64,000 nt of DNA, from assembly GCA_910576555.1 (NCBI GenBank), contig CAJTIY010000004.1, forward strand, positions 62,001 through 126,000. Reading direction: 5' to 3'. The stretch comes from an uncultured Alistipes sp. (GTDB taxonomy: Bacteria; Bacteroidota; Bacteroidia; Bacteroidales; Rikenellaceae). Position numbers and translations under genes: made by a program. Each line of letters starts with the position of its first letter. The first letter of the stretch is position 1. The notes under the pieces are model-generated. The model was not told the origin of the DNA. It saw only the letters and a program-made list of their open reading frames with translations, and did not search any database. Shown one piece after another: positions 1-10,018 of the stretch.

Positions 1-1514
1 CCGGTCTGCTTCTTGAAGACCTCGCGGTGCTGTACGGTCTTGGTCAGCGACTCCTTGTAGTTCACCTGCGGAGCGCCCTGATTGATCTCCACGCCGAACT
101 CGCGACGCAGACGGTCGACGATGATGTCGAGGTGGAGCTCACCCATACCGCTGATGACCGTCTGACCCGAATCCTCGTCGGTGTGTACCGTGAAGGTGGG
201 GTCCTCCTCGGCCAGCTTGCCCAGCGCGATACCCAGTTTGTCGAGGTCCTTCTGCGTCTTGGGCTCTACCGCCAGACCGATCACCGGCTCGGGGAAGGTC
301 ATCTGCTCGAGGACGATCGGAGCGTTCTCGGCGCAGAGCGTATCGCCCGTGCGAATCTCCTTGAAACCTACGGCAGCGCAGATGTCGCCGGCCGAAACGG
401 TCTCCATCGGGTTCTGCTTGTTGGCGTGCATCTGGTAGATGCGGCTGATGCGCTCGCGCTTGCCGCTGCGTGCGTTGAGCACGTACGAACCCGCGTCGAG
501 CTTACCCGAGTATACGCGGACGAAGGCCAGACGACCTACGAAGGGGTCGGTAGCGATCTTGAACGCCAGACCGCAGAACGGATCGCTCTCCGAGGCGTTG
601 CGCGTCTCTTCCTCCTCGGTCTTGGGGTTCATACCCGTCACGGCGGGCACGTCCAGCGGCGAGGGCAGGAAGGCCATAACGTAGTCCAAGAGCTTCTGCA
701 CGCCCTTGTTGTGGAACGACGAACCGCAGAGCATCGGGACGATCTGCATCGAGATCGTGGCCTTGCGGATGGCGACGAGGAGCTCCTCGGGCGTGATCGA
801 ATCGGGATCCTCGAAGAACTTCTCCATCAGCGCGTCGTCGGTCGAAGCCACCTCCTCGATGAGCTTCGCGCGCCACTCGGCAGCCTCGGCGGCCATCGAA
901 GCGGGAATCTCGCGCAGCTCGAAGTTGTCGCGGACGGTCTTGTCGTCGAAGTAGTAGATCGCGTTATTATATATAAGGTCTACCAAACCCTCGAACTTGT
1001 CCTCGGCACCGATGGGCAGCACGACGGGAAGCGCCGTAGCGCCGAAGTGCTCCTTGATCTGTGCGCAGACGGCGAGGAAGTCGGCACCCGTGCGGTCCAT
1101 CTTGTTGACGTAACCCATGCGGGGAACGTTGTACTTGTCGGCCTGACGCCATACGGTCTCCGACTGGGGCTCGACGCCGCCCACAGCGCAGAACGTAGCG
1201 ATGGCGCCGTCCAGCACGCGGAGCGAACGCTCCACCTCGACGGTGAAGTCGACGTGTCCCGGAGTGTCGATCAGGTTGATCTGGTACTGGTGGTCCTTGT
1301 AGTTCCAGAAGGCGGTCGTTGCGGCCGAAGTGATCGTGATACCGCGCTCCTGCTCCTGAATCATCCAGTCCATCGTAGCGCCGCCTTCGTGCACCTCGCC
1401 GATCTTGTGGGTCTTGCCCGTGTAGAAGAGGATACGCTCCGACGTGGTGGTCTTACCGGCATCGATGTGCGCCATGATGCCGATGTTACGCGTGTACTTT
1501 AAGTCTCTTGCCAT
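1..1514 (-). CDS. fusA: Elongation factor G, 3' end outside the window
   Basis: Translational GTPase that moves tRNA and mRNA through the ribosome after peptide transfer and works with RRF in recycling; cytoplasmic. The start (MARDLKYTRNIGIMAHIDAG) is at 1514. The P-loop AHIDAGKTTT falls at about residues 16-25, followed by the G3 motif DTPGHVDF and the G4 motif NKMDR. About 504 residues are visible; domains IV-V lie beyond base 1. It is the third gene of a str operon, 15 bp after rpsG, and is probably transcribed from the promoter before rpsL. Identity is very secure. Confidence 0.97.
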   Translation of the reverse strand, partial: MARDLKYTRNIGIMAHIDAGKTTTSERILFYTGKTHKIGEVHEGGATMDWMIQEQERGITITSAATTAFWNYKDHQYQINLIDTPGHVDFTVEVERSLRVLDGAIATFCAVGGVEPQSETVWRQADKYNVPRMGYVNKMDRTGADFLAVCAQIKEHFGATALPVVLPIGAEDKFEGLVDLIYNNAIYYFDDKTVRDNFELREIPASMAAEAAEWRAKLIEEVASTDDALMEKFFEDPDSITPEELLVAIRKATISMQIVPMLCGSSFHNKGVQKLLDYVMAFLPSPLDVPAVTGMNPKTEEEETRNASESDPFCGLAFKIATDPFVGRLAFVRVYSGKLDAGSYVLNARSGKRERISRIYQMHANKQNPMETVSAGDICAAVGFKEIRTGDTLCAENAPIVLEQMTFPEPVIGLAVEPKTQKDLDKLGIALGKLAEEDPTFTVHTDEDSGQTVISGMGELHLDIIVDRLRREFGVEINQGAPQVNYKESLTKTVQHREVFKKQT

Positions 1515-1529
1515 GTGTCGGTCCTCCTA

Positions 1530-2006
1530 TTAGAATCTGAAGTGTGCGAATGCCTTGTTGGCCTCTGCCATGCGGTGCATCTCCTCCTTACGCTTGAAGG
1601 CGGCACCCTGCTGGTTGTAGGCATCCACGATCTCGGCAGCGAGTTTGTCAGCCATCGTACGACCGGCGCGCTTGCGCGAGTAGAGGACAAGGTTTTTCAT
1701 GGAAATAGAAATCTTGCGCTCCGGCCGCACCTCCATAGGAACTTGGAAGGTGGCACCACCGATACGCTTCGACTTCACTTCGACTTGGGGCGTGATGTTC
1801 TCGAGGGCCTGTTTCCAGATTTCCAGCGGAGACTTATCAGCATCCTTCATCTTCTTGCCCACCAGCTCCAACGAGTCGTAGAAAATGGTGTAGGCAATAC
1901 TCTTCTTACCATCCAGCATGAGGTTGTTCACGAAACGGGTCACAGCCACGTCTCCGAACTTGGGATCCGGAAGTAGAATTCGCTTCTTAGGCTTAGCTTT
2001 TCTCAT
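1530..2006 (-). CDS. rpsG: 30S ribosomal protein S7
   Basis: Primary assembly protein of the 30S head that binds the 3' major domain of 16S rRNA. The product is 158 residues, the normal length, opening MRKAKPKKRILLPDPKFGDV and ending in a typical AHFRF tail. It contains the conserved MLDGKKSIAYTIFYDSLE stretch and the loop around KSKRIGGATFQVP. It sits between rpsL (41 bp upstream) and fusA (15 bp downstream) in the conserved str operon order. Confidence 0.98.
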   Translation of the reverse strand: MRKAKPKKRILLPDPKFGDVAVTRFVNNLMLDGKKSIAYTIFYDSLELVGKKMKDADKSPLEIWKQALENITPQVEVKSKRIGGATFQVPMEVRPERKISISMKNLVLYSRKRAGRTMADKLAAEIVDAYNQQGAAFKRKEEMHRMAEANKAFAHFRF

Positions 2007-2047
2007 TGCTATTTATTTCGAATTAGATGTTTCTTGGGTGAGAGGGA

Positions 2048-2428
2048 TTATTTACCGGCCTTGGGGCGCTTCGCACCGTACTTCGAACGACGCTGGCGGC
2101 GACCGTCGACACCTGCCGAGTCGAGCGCACCGCGCACGAGGTGGTAACGAACACCGGGGAGGTCCTTCACACGACCGCCGCGGACGAGCACGATCGAGTG
2201 CTCCTGCAGGTTGTGGCCTTCGCCGGGGATGTAGGCATTGACCTCCTTGCCGTTGGTCAGACGCACACGCGCCACCTTACGCATAGCCGAGTTAGGCTTC
2301 TTCGGGGTCGTCGTGTACACACGGGTGCAGACACCTCGACGCTGGGGACACGCGGCCAGCGCCGGGGACTTCGACTTGTCCTCCATGCTTACGCGGCCGT
2401 TTCTCACTAACTGTTGAATAGTTGGCAT
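2048..2428 (-). CDS. rpsL: 30S ribosomal protein S12
   Basis: Decoding-centre protein of the small subunit, 126 residues starting MPTIQQLVRNGR. The accuracy loop TPKKPNSAMRK (Lys43-Lys44) and the second loop RGGRVKDLPGVRYH are both intact, so none of the classic streptomycin-resistance substitutions is seen at these sites. It is the first gene of the rpsL-rpsG-fusA operon, with a consensus -7 element about 60 bp upstream. Confidence 0.98.
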   Translation of the reverse strand: MPTIQQLVRNGRVSMEDKSKSPALAACPQRRGVCTRVYTTTPKKPNSAMRKVARVRLTNGKEVNAYIPGEGHNLQEHSIVLVRGGRVKDLPGVRYHLVRGALDSAGVDGRRQRRSKYGAKRPKAGK

Positions 2429-2486
2429 TGCTAAAACTGTCCTTTAATTTGTTAAAAAATCTATTTCCATTGTCCAGAATGGGCTG

Positions 2487-2494
2487 CAAAGGTA
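2487..2494 (-). promoter_or_regulatory. -7 element of the str operon promoter
   Basis: Reads TACCTTTG on the minus strand, a perfect match to the Bacteroidota consensus TAnnTTTG. It lies about 60 bp upstream of the rpsL start in an AT-rich patch. Confidence 0.7.
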
Positions 2495-2814
2495 CGCATT
2501 TTTTCGGAATTTTCCTATTCAACCCCATCTTTTTTCGCTGATTTACGGGATTTGCGACGATTTTCCATTCTTTTTATTTATAGAATTAACAGCAAACCAT
2601 CAAATAGCTTATACAGAATCAAACAAACAAATGATTTACAAATGATTAGACACGGCAAAACAAACCTCGTCCGAGGCGAGAAAGACGACGGAAGAGAGCC
2701 GATTTTGCCCGCGAACCGACGCGACGCGCGGACATTCGGAGCGACCGTTCCGGCAGCGCGAGCCGCCCTCCCGAGGAGCGCGATACGGCCGCGCAGCATG
2801 CGGCGAAAGCGCCG

Positions 2815-2852
2815 AAAAAAAAGCGTCGGGGCGACAAAAACCGCCCCGACGC
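2815..2852 (-). terminator. Rho-independent terminator of the GH20 gene
   Basis: GCGTCGGGGCG (2823-2833) pairs perfectly with CGCCCCGACGC (2842-2852) over an 8-nt loop. The run of A on the plus strand at the 5' side becomes a U tract in the minus-strand transcript. It lies 19 bp past the GH20 stop codon. Confidence 0.85.
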
Positions 2853-2871
2853 CGCACGCTCCGCCCGCGCC

Positions 2872-4677
2872 TTACCGGGGCGCGACTTCGACGAACGAGA
2901 GATGGAACCGCTGGCCGACGAAATGCCTCCGCACGGTCATCTCGATGCGATTGGTCCCCTCGTGCAACGCGACGGGGAGCGGCCGGCGCATCCAGTAGAG
3001 CTGTTCGTCCGTAAAGGGATGCTCCTCCTCGGGTCGCGCCCACGTATTGAAATGGAAGCGGTAGGCGCCCGGCTCGTTCCAATGCGGCGGCGGGAGCTCC
3101 CGGCCGTCTATCGTCACGCGGCCGTCGTTGGGCCAGCACCCCTGCTGCGCGATACCGTCGGAAATACGGTTCGAGCGGGCGGGAGCCTCGAATCCCACCT
3201 TGAAGAGGCGGACCGTATCGCACGGCGATTCGATCCGCCGCACGGCCCGGCAAAGGACGGGGAGCCCCTCCGGAATTCCGCACCGGCGGCAAAGCGCGTC
3301 GAGGTCGAGCGCATCGCCCCATGCGACGACGCTCCGCTCGACGGAATCGGCGACGAAGGTCACCTCCCATTCCGAGGCGTGCAGCGGCTCCCAATAGCTC
3401 ATCTCCCGCTCCAGAAAGCGGCGTTTATGCACCGCCATGCGCCGCTGGAGCTCCTCGAAGCCGCGCATCGCCTCGCTGTCGGGCGCGGGCAGCAGCGTCC
3501 CCTGCGGCTCCGCGACGGTGCGCCCGCCGTTCCAGAACCGCTCGGCGAAGACGAGCAGTCCGCCCGCCATGCCGTTGTGCTGCTCGGTGAGGGACTTGTC
3601 GGCGACACGCACGTCGTTCCACATGCAAAGGATTCCGCCCAGCGCCTCATCGCTGCGCCGTCCTCCGGCACAGGGCGTATGGAAATAGAGCTTGGCCGGG
3701 AACAGCAGCGGGTCGTAATAGTTGAGATAGCCCATCCACGAATCGATGAACCGCACGCCCGACGGCACCGCCGCATCCCCCGCGCCCCCGTCGCGCCAGA
3801 TCTGCCGGATCGTGAGGCTGTCGGAGGGAAGCCCCGGGTCCCAGACGACCGGCGTGCGGCCGTGGCTGCGGACGAACTCCTGCGCCCAGCGCATGAACCG
3901 CCCGGGTTCGGGGATCAGCACCTCGTCCGAGCCGATGTGGATCACGGGGCACGACTCGGCGGGAATCTCGGCGAAAAACTCCGCCAAGCACCCTTCGAGC
4001 ACGTCCATACCCTCCTCCGAGGCCATCGGAAAGCCGAAGGCGGCATCGAAATAGTCGCTGTGCCCCGGCATGTCGATTTCGGGAACGACACGGATGCCCC
4101 GTTCGCGTGCATAGCCGATCACCTCGCGGATCTCGTCGTAGGTGTAGTAACGCCCCGTATCGCGGCCGGGACGCTGATAGCGTCCGTCGTTGAGACACGG
4201 ATAGCGGCGCGACTCGATCCGCCATGCGGGCTTGTCGGTCAGATGCCACTGGAACACGTTGGCCTTGTAGGCCGACAGCAGATCGAGGTAGTGCTTGATG
4301 CGCGCCACGCCCGCGAAGTTGCGGCCGTCGTCGTAGAGAAAGCCCCGCACGGGAAATTCGGGCCAGTCGTCGATCCGCACATGCGGATAACGCCCCTCGT
4401 CGTCACGCAGCTGTTCGAGCGTACGACGGGCCCAGACGACCCCCTGCGCCGTCTTGGCACGGATCTGCACGCCTCGGGGCCCGACGAGCAGCGAATAGCG
4501 TTCGTCGTCCCACTCCGCCGGCGCATCGCAGCGAACCTCCGTCCGCAGCGAATCCGCCCCGAAAAGTTCCGGCCCGAGCACCTCGACGCTGCGCGGCCGG
4601 GGAATCAGCTCGAAGCAGGTCTGCGCCGCAACCGGACGCAGCCCTGTGAGCAACACCGCAAAAAACCATTTTCTCAT
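2872..4677 (-). CDS. Secreted beta-N-acetylhexosaminidase, GH20
   Basis: Exo-acting enzyme that removes terminal beta-GlcNAc or GalNAc from glycans by substrate-assisted catalysis; likely periplasmic or outer-membrane associated. The protein has 601 residues: an N-terminal signal peptide ending near AAQTCF, a GH20b-type domain (about 25-130), the TIM barrel opening at FPVRGFLYDDGRNF with WHLTDKPAWRIE, then a C-terminal region of about 180 residues. The catalytic pair Asp251-Glu252 sits in HIGSDEV, so the enzyme should be active. It stands alone with its own terminator and is not next to SusC/D genes. It could process host glycans freed by the PUL at 17-41 kb, but that link is inferred. Confidence 0.92.
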   Translation of the reverse strand: MRKWFFAVLLTGLRPVAAQTCFELIPRPRSVEVLGPELFGADSLRTEVRCDAPAEWDDERYSLLVGPRGVQIRAKTAQGVVWARRTLEQLRDDEGRYPHVRIDDWPEFPVRGFLYDDGRNFAGVARIKHYLDLLSAYKANVFQWHLTDKPAWRIESRRYPCLNDGRYQRPGRDTGRYYTYDEIREVIGYARERGIRVVPEIDMPGHSDYFDAAFGFPMASEEGMDVLEGCLAEFFAEIPAESCPVIHIGSDEVLIPEPGRFMRWAQEFVRSHGRTPVVWDPGLPSDSLTIRQIWRDGGAGDAAVPSGVRFIDSWMGYLNYYDPLLFPAKLYFHTPCAGGRRSDEALGGILCMWNDVRVADKSLTEQHNGMAGGLLVFAERFWNGGRTVAEPQGTLLPAPDSEAMRGFEELQRRMAVHKRRFLEREMSYWEPLHASEWEVTFVADSVERSVVAWGDALDLDALCRRCGIPEGLPVLCRAVRRIESPCDTVRLFKVGFEAPARSNRISDGIAQQGCWPNDGRVTIDGRELPPPHWNEPGAYRFHFNTWARPEEEHPFTDEQLYWMRRPLPVALHEGTNRIEMTVRRHFVGQRFHLSFVEVAPR

Positions 4678-4835
4678 AACAATCCCGATTTATCGAATTA
4701 GTAACACGACGACCGTCCGCCCGCGATCGGCCGGACGCAACTGCCGCACGGCTTCTCCGACCGCAGCACATCCGCAGACCTACCGCTCGACGGCAGGCGG
4801 CCTGCGGAGCCGCCCCGCGAAACGCGCGCCGCCGC

Positions 4836-4870
4836 AAAAAAAACGATACCGACTCCGAGGAGCCGGCATC
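4836..4870 (-). terminator. Rho-independent terminator of leuS
   Basis: In the minus-strand RNA GAUGCCGGCUCC pairs with GGAGUCGGUAUC (two G-U pairs) and is followed by eight U residues. It lies about 60 bp beyond the leuS stop codon. Confidence 0.85.
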
Positions 4871-4928
4871 GATTCGTCGCAGAGCCGCCCACACACGGCG
4901 CGGCAGCCCCGTCGTCGATGCGGCTGCG

Positions 4929-7685
4929 TCAGACGACGATATTGATAATCTTGCCCGGCACGACGATTACCTTCTTGGGCGCCTTGCCGTCGAGCCACTT
5001 CTGCGCCTCGGGCTCCGCGACGACGGCGGCCTGAATCTCGGACGGAGTCATCGCCGCGGCATACTCCTTCTTGAAGCGGAGCTTGCCGTTGACCGACACG
5101 GGGTATTCGAAAGCGCTCTGCGCGAGGTACTTCTCGTCGCAGACCGGATAGTCGGCATCGCAGACCGAGGTCGCATGCCCGAGCGACTCCCACAGCTCCT
5201 CGGCCAGATGCGGCGCGAAGGGGGCGATCAGCACCGCGAGCGGCTCCAGAATCTCCCGCTTCGAACACTCGCCCAGCTCGTTGAGGCAGATCATGAAGGC
5301 CGCCACCGAGGTATTGAACGAGAAGTTCTCGATATCCTCCGTGACCTTCTTGACGGTCTTGTGGAGCGTGCGCAGCTCCTTCTCGGTCGCCCGCTCGTCC
5401 GTCACCGCGAACCGGCCGTCGCGGTCGTGGAACAGACGCCAGAAGCGGCGCAGGAACTTGTGCACGCCGTCGATGCCGTTCGTATCCCACGGCTTCGACT
5501 GCTCCAACGGCCCGAGGAACATCTCGTACATGCGGAGCGTGTCGGCGCCGTAGTTGTCGACGATGTAGTCGGGGTTCACCACGTTATACATCGACTTCGA
5601 CATCTTCTCCACGGCCCAGCCGCAGACGTACCTGCCATCCTCGAGGATGAACTCCGCGTCGCGGAAGTCGGGCATCCACGCCTTGAAGGCCTCCAGATCG
5701 AGGATGTCGTTCTTCACGATGTTGACGTCGACGTGGATCTCCTGCGTCTCGTAACGATCCTTGAGCCCCAGCGAGACGAACTTGTTGGTGCCCACGACGC
5801 GGTAGACGAAGTTCGAGCGGCCCTGAATCATGCCCTGATTGACCAGCTTGCGGAAGGGCTCCTCCTCGCACACGTAGCCCAGATCGTAGAGGAACATGTT
5901 CCAGAAGCGCGAATACATGAGGTGGCCCGTAGCGTGCTCGATGCCGCCCACGTAGAGGTCGACCTGCCGCCAGTATTCGTCGGCCTCGCGTCCGACGAGC
6001 GCCTCGTCGTTGTGCGGGTCCATGTAGCGCAGGTAGTAGGCCGACGATCCGGCGAAGCCCGGCATGGTCGAGAGTTCGAAGGGATACCCCTCGGCCGTCC
6101 GCCACCCCGCGACGCGGGCCAGCGGCGGCTCGCCCTGCTCGGTCGGACCGAAGTTCTCGATCGGCGGCAGCTCGAGCGGCAGCGCCTCCTCCGGCAGCGG
6201 GCAGGCCGTATCGTCCCGGTAATAGATCGGGAAGGGTTCGCCCCAGTAGCGCTGGCGCGAGAAGATGGCGTCGCGCAGCCGGTAGTTGACCTGCCGCTTG
6301 CCCAGACCGCGGCGCTCCACCTCGTCGAACATCAGCGCGATGGCCTCCCTGACATCCTTGCCGTCGAGGAAGTCCGAGTTGATCATGCGGCCCTCTTTGG
6401 CATCGTAGGAGGCCTCCTCCACGTTGCCGCCCTCGACCACCGGGGTGATGTCGAGGCCGAAGTGGCGCGCGAAGGCCCAGTCGCGCGCGTCGTGCGCCGG
6501 CACGGCCATGATGGCGCCCGTGCCGTAGCCCGCCAGCACGTAGTCGGAGACGAAGATCGGAATGCGCTTTCCGGTGAAGGGGTTGACGGCATAGGAGCCC
6601 GTCGCCACGCCGCTCACGCGTCGCGTCTCGGCGATGCGCTCGCGCTCCGAGCGCTTCTTGGCCTGCGCGATGTACTCCGCCACGGCCTCGCGCTGCGCCT
6701 CGGTCGTCAGCTCGCCGACCCACTCGTGTTCGGGAGCGATGACCATGAAGGTGACGCCGAAGATCGTGTCGGGACGCGTGGTGAAGATCTCCAGCTTGCG
6801 GTCCGAATCCGCGACGTCGAAGAAGACCTGCGCGCCGACCGAGCGGCCGATCCAGTTGCGCTGGATCTCCTTGAGCGACTCGCTCCACGCGAGCCGGTCG
6901 AGGCCGTCGAGCATGCGCTGGGCATAGGCCGTCACGCGCAGCAGCCACTGCTTCATGCGCTTCTGCTCCACAGGATAACCGCCGCGCACCGAGAGTCCGT
7001 CGCGCACCTCGTCGTTGGCCAGCACCGTGCCCAGCTTCGGACACCAGTTGACCATCGTGTCGGCGCGGAAGGCGAGGCGGTAGTTCTGGAGCACCTGCTC
7101 GCGGCGCCGCTCGTCCCAGCCGTTCCACTCCTCGGCCGTGAAGCGCATCTCGACCGTGCAGGCGGCGTCGAGGCCCTCGGTTCCGCGCTCGGCGAAGGCC
7201 GCGACGAGTTCCGAGACGGGCCGCGCCCGCTGCGTCGTGCGGCAGTAGTAGTGGTCGTACATCTTCAGGAACGCCCACTGCGTCCACTTGTAGTACTTCG
7301 GATCGCACGTGCGCACCTCGCGGTCCCAGTCGAACGAGAAGCCGATGCGGTCGAGCTGCTCGCGGTAGCGGGCGATGTTGCGCTCGGTCGTGACGGCCGG
7401 GTGCTGCCCCGTCTGTACGGCATACTGCTCGGCCGGAAGGCCGAAGGCGTCGTACCCCATCGGATGGAGCACGTTGAACCCCTTCAGGCGCTTGTAGCGC
7501 GCATAGATGTCCGAGGCGATGTATCCCAGCGGATGGCCGACGTGGAGCCCCGCCCCCGAGGGGTAGGGGAACATGTCGAGCACGTAGAACTTGGGACGCG
7601 AGGGATCGATCGCCACGCGATAGGTGCCGCGCTCCTTCCAGCGCCGCTGCCACGCGGACTCGATCCGTTTGAAATCGTATTCCAT
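4929..7685 (-). CDS. leuS: Leucyl-tRNA synthetase
   Basis: Charges tRNA-Leu with leucine; class I aminoacyl-tRNA synthetase, cytoplasmic. The product is 918 residues, the size usual in this phylum. The HIGH motif appears as HVGHP at residues 48-51 and KMSKS is at 694-698. The CP1 editing domain lies between them, and the anticodon-binding domain fills the C-terminal third. The start at 7685 (MEYDFKRIESAWQRRW) matches the family N-terminus. The reading frame stays open upstream to about 8993, but that stretch runs antisense through prfA and is not coding. A consensus -7 element lies 36 bp upstream. Confidence 0.97.
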   Translation of the reverse strand: MEYDFKRIESAWQRRWKERGTYRVAIDPSRPKFYVLDMFPYPSGAGLHVGHPLGYIASDIYARYKRLKGFNVLHPMGYDAFGLPAEQYAVQTGQHPAVTTERNIARYREQLDRIGFSFDWDREVRTCDPKYYKWTQWAFLKMYDHYYCRTTQRARPVSELVAAFAERGTEGLDAACTVEMRFTAEEWNGWDERRREQVLQNYRLAFRADTMVNWCPKLGTVLANDEVRDGLSVRGGYPVEQKRMKQWLLRVTAYAQRMLDGLDRLAWSESLKEIQRNWIGRSVGAQVFFDVADSDRKLEIFTTRPDTIFGVTFMVIAPEHEWVGELTTEAQREAVAEYIAQAKKRSERERIAETRRVSGVATGSYAVNPFTGKRIPIFVSDYVLAGYGTGAIMAVPAHDARDWAFARHFGLDITPVVEGGNVEEASYDAKEGRMINSDFLDGKDVREAIALMFDEVERRGLGKRQVNYRLRDAIFSRQRYWGEPFPIYYRDDTACPLPEEALPLELPPIENFGPTEQGEPPLARVAGWRTAEGYPFELSTMPGFAGSSAYYLRYMDPHNDEALVGREADEYWRQVDLYVGGIEHATGHLMYSRFWNMFLYDLGYVCEEEPFRKLVNQGMIQGRSNFVYRVVGTNKFVSLGLKDRYETQEIHVDVNIVKNDILDLEAFKAWMPDFRDAEFILEDGRYVCGWAVEKMSKSMYNVVNPDYIVDNYGADTLRMYEMFLGPLEQSKPWDTNGIDGVHKFLRRFWRLFHDRDGRFAVTDERATEKELRTLHKTVKKVTEDIENFSFNTSVAAFMICLNELGECSKREILEPLAVLIAPFAPHLAEELWESLGHATSVCDADYPVCDEKYLAQSAFEYPVSVNGKLRFKKEYAAAMTPSEIQAAVVAEPEAQKWLDGKAPKKVIVVPGKIINIVV

Positions 7686-7720
7686 AATGCAGTCGTATAG
7701 GCTTGTTTTCAATTCGCTTA

Positions 7721-7728
7721 CAAAGATA
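7721..7728 (-). promoter_or_regulatory. -7 element of the leuS promoter
   Basis: TATCTTTG on the minus strand, a perfect TAnnTTTG match, in a local AT-rich patch 36 bp before the leuS start codon. Confidence 0.7.
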
Positions 7729-7843
7729 GCAAAAACTTTCCGAAATACGATGCGTCCGGGCCGCTCCCCGCACCGCGGCGACGCCCCGCGGGGCGAATCG
7801 GGACATAATGGGCGGAATTTTTCGCAACTTCGCGCCTTTTGCC

Positions 7844-7851
7844 TATCTTTG
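7844..7851 (+). promoter_or_regulatory. -7 element of the prfA promoter
   Basis: TATCTTTG on the plus strand, about 105 bp upstream of the prfA start. Together with the leuS promoter it forms a divergent promoter region. Confidence 0.65.
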
Positions 7852-7955
7852 CACGGAATTATTCCGCGCGACCGCGGCATCGGGCGCATCCGCCGCTGCG
7901 GAGCGCATCGCCGACGGTCCGACGCGGACCGCAACCCCACGCAAACCAACGTCCT

Positions 7956-9041
<1,086 letters not shown>

Positions 9042-9049
9042 CCGCGGCG

Positions 9050-9349
9050 ATGACGTCCGGCGAATTCGTCGCGGAGGTCCGCGCGATCGTGGCGCAGGTG
9101 CCCGCGGGGCGCGTCGTCACCTACGGCCGGCTGGCCCGCCTCGCAGGAATGCCCCGCCACGCCCGCCTCGCGGGACGCGCGGTGGCATCGGCGCCCGCCG
9201 GACTCCCCTGCCACCGCGTGGTCGACGCCTCCGGGCGCACGGCGCCCGGCTGGCCCGGGCAGCGGGCGCTGCTCGAAGCCGAAGGGGTTCCCTTCCGCGC
9301 CGACGGCCGCGTCGACCTGAAACGGGCCCTCTGGGAGGAGCTCGGCTGA
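9050..9349 (+). CDS. Short MGMT-family DNA alkyltransferase domain protein with active-site Cys
   Basis: A 99-residue protein made only of the DNA-binding and active-site domain of O6-alkylguanine-DNA alkyltransferases. The winged-helix segment GRVVTYGRLARLAG (about 20-33) is followed by the PCHRVV motif with the acceptor Cys at residue 54. Stand-alone proteins of this size are usually alkyltransferase-like (ATL) proteins with Trp or Ala in place of Cys that only mark lesions. Here the Cys is kept, so transfer chemistry remains possible. It starts 8 bp after prfA. The family assignment is firm; true repair activity versus lesion flagging cannot be told from sequence. Confidence 0.85.
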   Translation: MTSGEFVAEVRAIVAQVPAGRVVTYGRLARLAGMPRHARLAGRAVASAPAGLPCHRVVDASGRTAPGWPGQRALLEAEGVPFRADGRVDLKRALWEELG

Positions 9350-9432
9350 TCTCCCGCCGGGCGGGAAACGGGCCCCATGCGGGCGGACGGGACAATATCT
9401 TCCGCCCGGCCCCGTTCGATGAAAAAACGAAG

Positions 9433-9966
9433 ATGAGACATCTGCTACTTTCCTGCGCCCTGCTCGCCGCCATCACTGCCGCGGCGCAGCGCCCCCTGTG
9501 CATCGTCAACGGCGAGCGCCGCACCGACATCGCGACGATTCCGCCCGCCGACATCGAGCGCATGGAGGAGCTTCCGGCCGACGAGGAAACGATCGCCCGC
9601 TACGGCGAGGAGGCCTCCGAAGGGGTGATCCTCGTGACGCTGCGCTACGACGAGCCCGCGCGGTTCGACGCCGCACCGAGTTTCGGCGCCTACGTCGCCT
9701 CCCGCGTCCGCTGGGACGACGACGATCCTCCGGCCCGCGTCGTGCTGCGCTACACGGTAACGCCCGAGGGCAGGGCCGTGGTCGCGCAGGAGCTCGAGTC
9801 GACCGACAGCCGCCTCAAACGCCGCGTGCTGAAGGCCGTGGAGGAGGCACCGCTGTGGCGGCCGGCCCGCAAGGAGGGGCGCCCCGTCGCCAGCGAAGGG
9901 GTGCTCCGCATCCAGCTGCCCGAGGGCAAGCCGCTGCCGCGTGGGGCGGAGCTCGTCTGGCGGTAA
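9433..9966 (+). CDS. Secreted protein joining a TonB-receptor plug-like segment to a TonB C-terminal-like domain
   Basis: A 177-residue exported protein with a signal peptide (MRHLLLSCALLAAITAAAQ). Residues about 21-65 resemble part of a SusC plug: IVNGERR, then PPADIERMEELPADE, then IARYGEEASEGVILVTLR. This parallels ILVDGIERP, EIESFSVLKDAS and GVRGANGVILVNTRRG in the SusC of this window. Residues about 98-171 look like a TonB C-terminal domain (VVLRYTVTPEGRAVVAQELE, then WRPARKEGRPVASEGVLRIQLP). There is no membrane anchor or Pro-rich spacer as in true TonB. No function is known to me. It sits between the MGMT-like gene and menA. Confidence 0.65.
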   Translation: MRHLLLSCALLAAITAAAQRPLCIVNGERRTDIATIPPADIERMEELPADEETIARYGEEASEGVILVTLRYDEPARFDAAPSFGAYVASRVRWDDDDPPARVVLRYTVTPEGRAVVAQELESTDSRLKRRVLKAVEEAPLWRPARKEGRPVASEGVLRIQLPEGKPLPRGAELVWR

Positions 9967-10018
9967 GCGACCCACCCGCACGCCCCGCAACGACTACACG
10001 ACAAAACATCCATAACCC

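Larger units (their letters stand above)
2429..2871. other. Intergenic region between rpsL and the GH20 gene
   Basis: Holds the rpsL promoter (2487-2494), an AT-rich stretch (about 2500-2645), a GC-rich stretch without believable codon structure, and the terminator of the GH20 gene (2815-2852). No RNA gene or small protein could be supported. Confidence 0.5.
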
